Below are positions 62,348-64,000 of a stretch of DNA of 64,000 nucleotides, in pieces; position 1 is the stretch's first letter; every line of letters begins with the position of its first letter. The translations under genes were made by a program, and so were the position numbers. The stretch comes from Bog-473 sp963807675. Lineage in GTDB: Bacteria > Actinomycetota > Acidimicrobiia > Acidimicrobiales > RAAP-2. Where the stretch lies: positions 310,001 to 374,000 of the forward strand of contig CAWECP010000002.1 of NCBI GenBank assembly GCA_963807675.1, in the 5' to 3' direction. The notes under the pieces were generated by a model that did no database searches, had not been told where the DNA came from, and was given only the letters and a program-made list of their open reading frames with translations.

Positions 62348-63811
62348 GTGCGAACGGGTGCGGTTGCTCGGTGGCGCGCGGTCTTTGCGAGCGCGCTCTT
62401 CACGTTCGGCGTCGGTGGCGCCGTCATTCTCATGCCAGCCACGGCGGGCGCTGGCCCCGTCACTGTCAATCTGATCCACAACGGAAATTTCGCGACCATC
62501 AACGGAACCGTTCCCACCGATAGCTACCTCACCGTCGATGCCGGCGACTTCCTCGACCCCAGCGATGATTGGGCTGTGGTCACCCCGTCCATGTATGGGG
62601 GCACCGGCGGCAGCGTGGACGTGGTGTCAGACGGTTACTGGGCATCCGAGGACGGGAGCAACTCCATCGACCTGGCGGGCAGCACTGGCGTCCCGGGCGG
62701 GATCTATCAGGATGTGGCGACCACGCCATACGAAGAGTATTCGCTGTCGTTCTACTCGGCCGTCAACGGGGACGACCCGTCGGACAACTCACACACGATG
62801 GGCGTCAGCGTGAACGGTATGCCCGTGTACTCGACGGCGCCGGCGTACAGCACCCATACGCGGTCGCTCGTATGGGTGCTGAACACTGTCAGCTTCTTCG
62901 CATCGTCGGCCCAAAGCCAGATCGAGTTCGATGACACCACACCGGGTGACACGGATTGGGGACCCGTGCTCGACAACGTGTCGCTCACCGCGGTGCCCGA
63001 TGTGATCACGGCGAGCCCGGAGGCATCCATCGCCCCGCAAACCCTCGAGTCTTCCTTCACCGTACCGGTGGCCACGTTCACGGACAGCTACCCGCCTGCT
63101 ACTACTCCCGCCAGCTTCTTCGCCGCGACAGTCACGTGGGGGGACGGCAGCAGCAACAGCACCACCGACGCTACTGGGGATGTGACCATCAAGCAATCCG
63201 GCTCCACCTACACGGTGAACGGTACCCACACATACGCCGCCGACGGCACCTACCCCGTCGGGGTGAGCATCACATCAAACGCTGGAGCATCGGCATCGAT
63301 CTCCCCTCCCGACTCGATCACCGTGGCCAACGCCGTGCAAAACTGCACCGGTTCCAGTTGCAACACCTCGGAAACCCAGAACAATGAGAACTCCCAGGTG
63401 AACACTTCGGGAACGGGATCGGGGTACCTGCTGCTCTCCACCGTGCCCGACAGCGGAGCCAACACGACGAACTGTGCCGGCGGCTTCCGGTTCGGCCCCA
63501 ACGTTGTGGTGGAGAGCAACACGTTCACGTCGAGCACGGGGACGATCACCGCCGTCAACACCTTCCCGATCATCGACGGAACGAAGGGTTCCGGCCTCGA
63601 AGGCCTGTTCTTCTGGGTGTGCTTCCGGTCCACCGCGCCCTTCAAGAACCTGTTCGGGCAGACCACGCCCGCTGGGTCCGCGGGGTTGCTTCCGGTCTGC
63701 GACCCCTTCAAGGTCGGGTCCGGACCGTGCATCAACTACATCACCCTGACCAGGCAGGGCAACGTCGTCGAGGAGATCACCTTCCCTCCAGACGATCCCT
63801 GGTTCAAATGA
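62348..63811 (+). CDS. Secreted surface protein with a DUF642/PKD-like architecture
   Basis: 487 residues from GTG 62348, with GGAGG just upstream. A signal peptide (ASALFTFGVGGAVILMPATAGA; shown in part) is followed by a beta-rich domain (NLIHNGNFATI, DVVSDGYWASEDGSNSIDLAG, IYQDVATTPYEEYSLSFYSA) like DUF642/carbohydrate-binding modules. A PKD-like region follows (ATVTWGDGSS, TVNGTHTYAADGTYPVGVSI), then a Cys-containing C-terminal domain (VFWVCFRS region and PVCDPFKVGSGPCINYITL). No sortase motif or C-terminal helix is seen, so it is probably released. Ser/Thr/Asn-rich composition; function unknown, perhaps adhesion or glycan binding. Confidence 0.82.
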   Translation: MRTGAVARWRAVFASALFTFGVGGAVILMPATAGAGPVTVNLIHNGNFATINGTVPTDSYLTVDAGDFLDPSDDWAVVTPSMYGGTGGSVDVVSDGYWASEDGSNSIDLAGSTGVPGGIYQDVATTPYEEYSLSFYSAVNGDDPSDNSHTMGVSVNGMPVYSTAPAYSTHTRSLVWVLNTVSFFASSAQSQIEFDDTTPGDTDWGPVLDNVSLTAVPDVITASPEASIAPQTLESSFTVPVATFTDSYPPATTPASFFAATVTWGDGSSNSTTDATGDVTIKQSGSTYTVNGTHTYAADGTYPVGVSITSNAGASASISPPDSITVANAVQNCTGSSCNTSETQNNENSQVNTSGTGSGYLLLSTVPDSGANTTNCAGGFRFGPNVVVESNTFTSSTGTITAVNTFPIIDGTKGSGLEGLFFWVCFRSTAPFKNLFGQTTPAGSAGLLPVCDPFKVGSGPCINYITLTRQGNVVEEITFPPDDPWFK

Positions 63812-63892
63812 GCCCCGGGGGATCTCATCGGCCGGCGGGCGCAAGGTCGTGAGCAGGTCCCCCGCTGGGTCGTTCCAGGGTGGGCGTTGAGC

Positions 63893-64000
63893 GTGGCCCT
63901 GGCGCTCGCAAGCCCGGCTGAGTCAGCGCCGTCCGGCCACAGCTACAGGACGTCCGCGCCCTACCTGCCGCGGTTGGTGGTGGACTGGGTCGGCACGACC
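63893..64000 (+). CDS. N-terminal fragment of a probable adenylate/guanylate cyclase-domain protein
   Basis: The open frame at the window edge ends SAPYLPRLVVDWVGTT. An N-terminal YLPRLVxDW segment is typical of large actinobacterial proteins in which a class III nucleotide cyclase domain follows directly. The start is uncertain (GTG 63893 or TTG 63887); the frame is open from the preceding stop. The catalytic domain is outside the window, so this is a tentative call. Confidence 0.4.
   Translation, partial: MALALASPAESAPSGHSYRTSAPYLPRLVVDWVGTT

Noticed and set aside
1..64000. tRNA, rRNA, insertion sequences or prophage genes
   Set aside because: None were recognised by eye on either strand; no transposase, integrase or tRNA-like cloverleaf stood out.

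Overview
This is a 64 kb piece of a high-GC actinobacterial chromosome. GTG and TTG starts are common, and there are many four-base ATGA/GTGA gene overlaps. The gene content (F420-type luciferase-like oxidoreductase, mycothiol-type DsbA protein, numerous SDRs, acyl-CoA dehydrogenases, SnoaL-like proteins, and secreted proteins with GGGYWLVASDGG-type repeats) fits an uncultured or environmental Acidimicrobiia-like lineage. That placement is inferred from gene content, not from a marker gene. I saw no rRNA, tRNA, CRISPR array or insertion sequence.

Layout. 1-1.3 kb: two tandem M24 (creatinase/prolidase-fold) genes. 1.4-6.2 kb: a leftward set (SDR, DUF1214 protein, epimerase, sulfotransferase, MerR regulator) divergent from a methyltransferase across a MerR/SoxR-type promoter. 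6.9-12.8 kb: an oligopeptide-type ABC importer. 13-16.9 kb: adenine/adenosine deaminase, SDR, carboxymuconolactone-decarboxylase-like protein, LLM oxidoreductase and SnoaL protein. 16.9-31.4 kb: a catabolic region (Rieske oxygenase, Baeyer-Villiger monooxygenase, cyclase-family hydrolase, amidohydrolase, SDRs, class II aldolase, acyl-CoA dehydrogenase, fused alpha/beta 2-oxoacid dehydrogenase E1, TetR regulator, acyl-CoA ligase). Four divergent promoters there share a 16-bp palindrome, so the region looks like one regulon.

32.5-40.1 kb is the most interesting part. A cobalamin riboswitch precedes a rightward operon. It encodes a secreted alpha/alpha-toroid protein fused to six 42-residue repeats, a membrane-anchored protein with a DUF4430-like (transcobalamin C-terminal-like) domain, and a complete ECF transporter (T, two ATPases, S). 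A BtuF-like cobalamin-binding protein is divergent to it. Together this looks like a bacterial counterpart of the two-domain transcobalamin/intrinsic factor capture system, joined to an ECF importer.

40.2-43.1 kb: transsulfuration pair (metB, cbs). 43.3-54.5 kb: MaoC-like dehydratase, ParB-like small protein, phosphoesterase, MFS remnant with MarR regulator, membrane proteins, aldo/keto reductase, SDR, AMP-ligase and a broken EthD gene. 54.6-62.2 kb: DoxX, acyl-CoA dehydrogenase, DsbA, DinB, SnoaL, cupin, SDR, phosphotransferase and enoyl-CoA hydratase genes. 62.3-64 kb: a secreted PKD-like protein and the start of a probable nucleotide cyclase.

Single-base frameshifts break at least seven otherwise intact genes, clustered at 6-18 kb and 34-39 kb. 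They most likely reflect consensus errors in the assembly. Coordinates for those genes span both reading frames.
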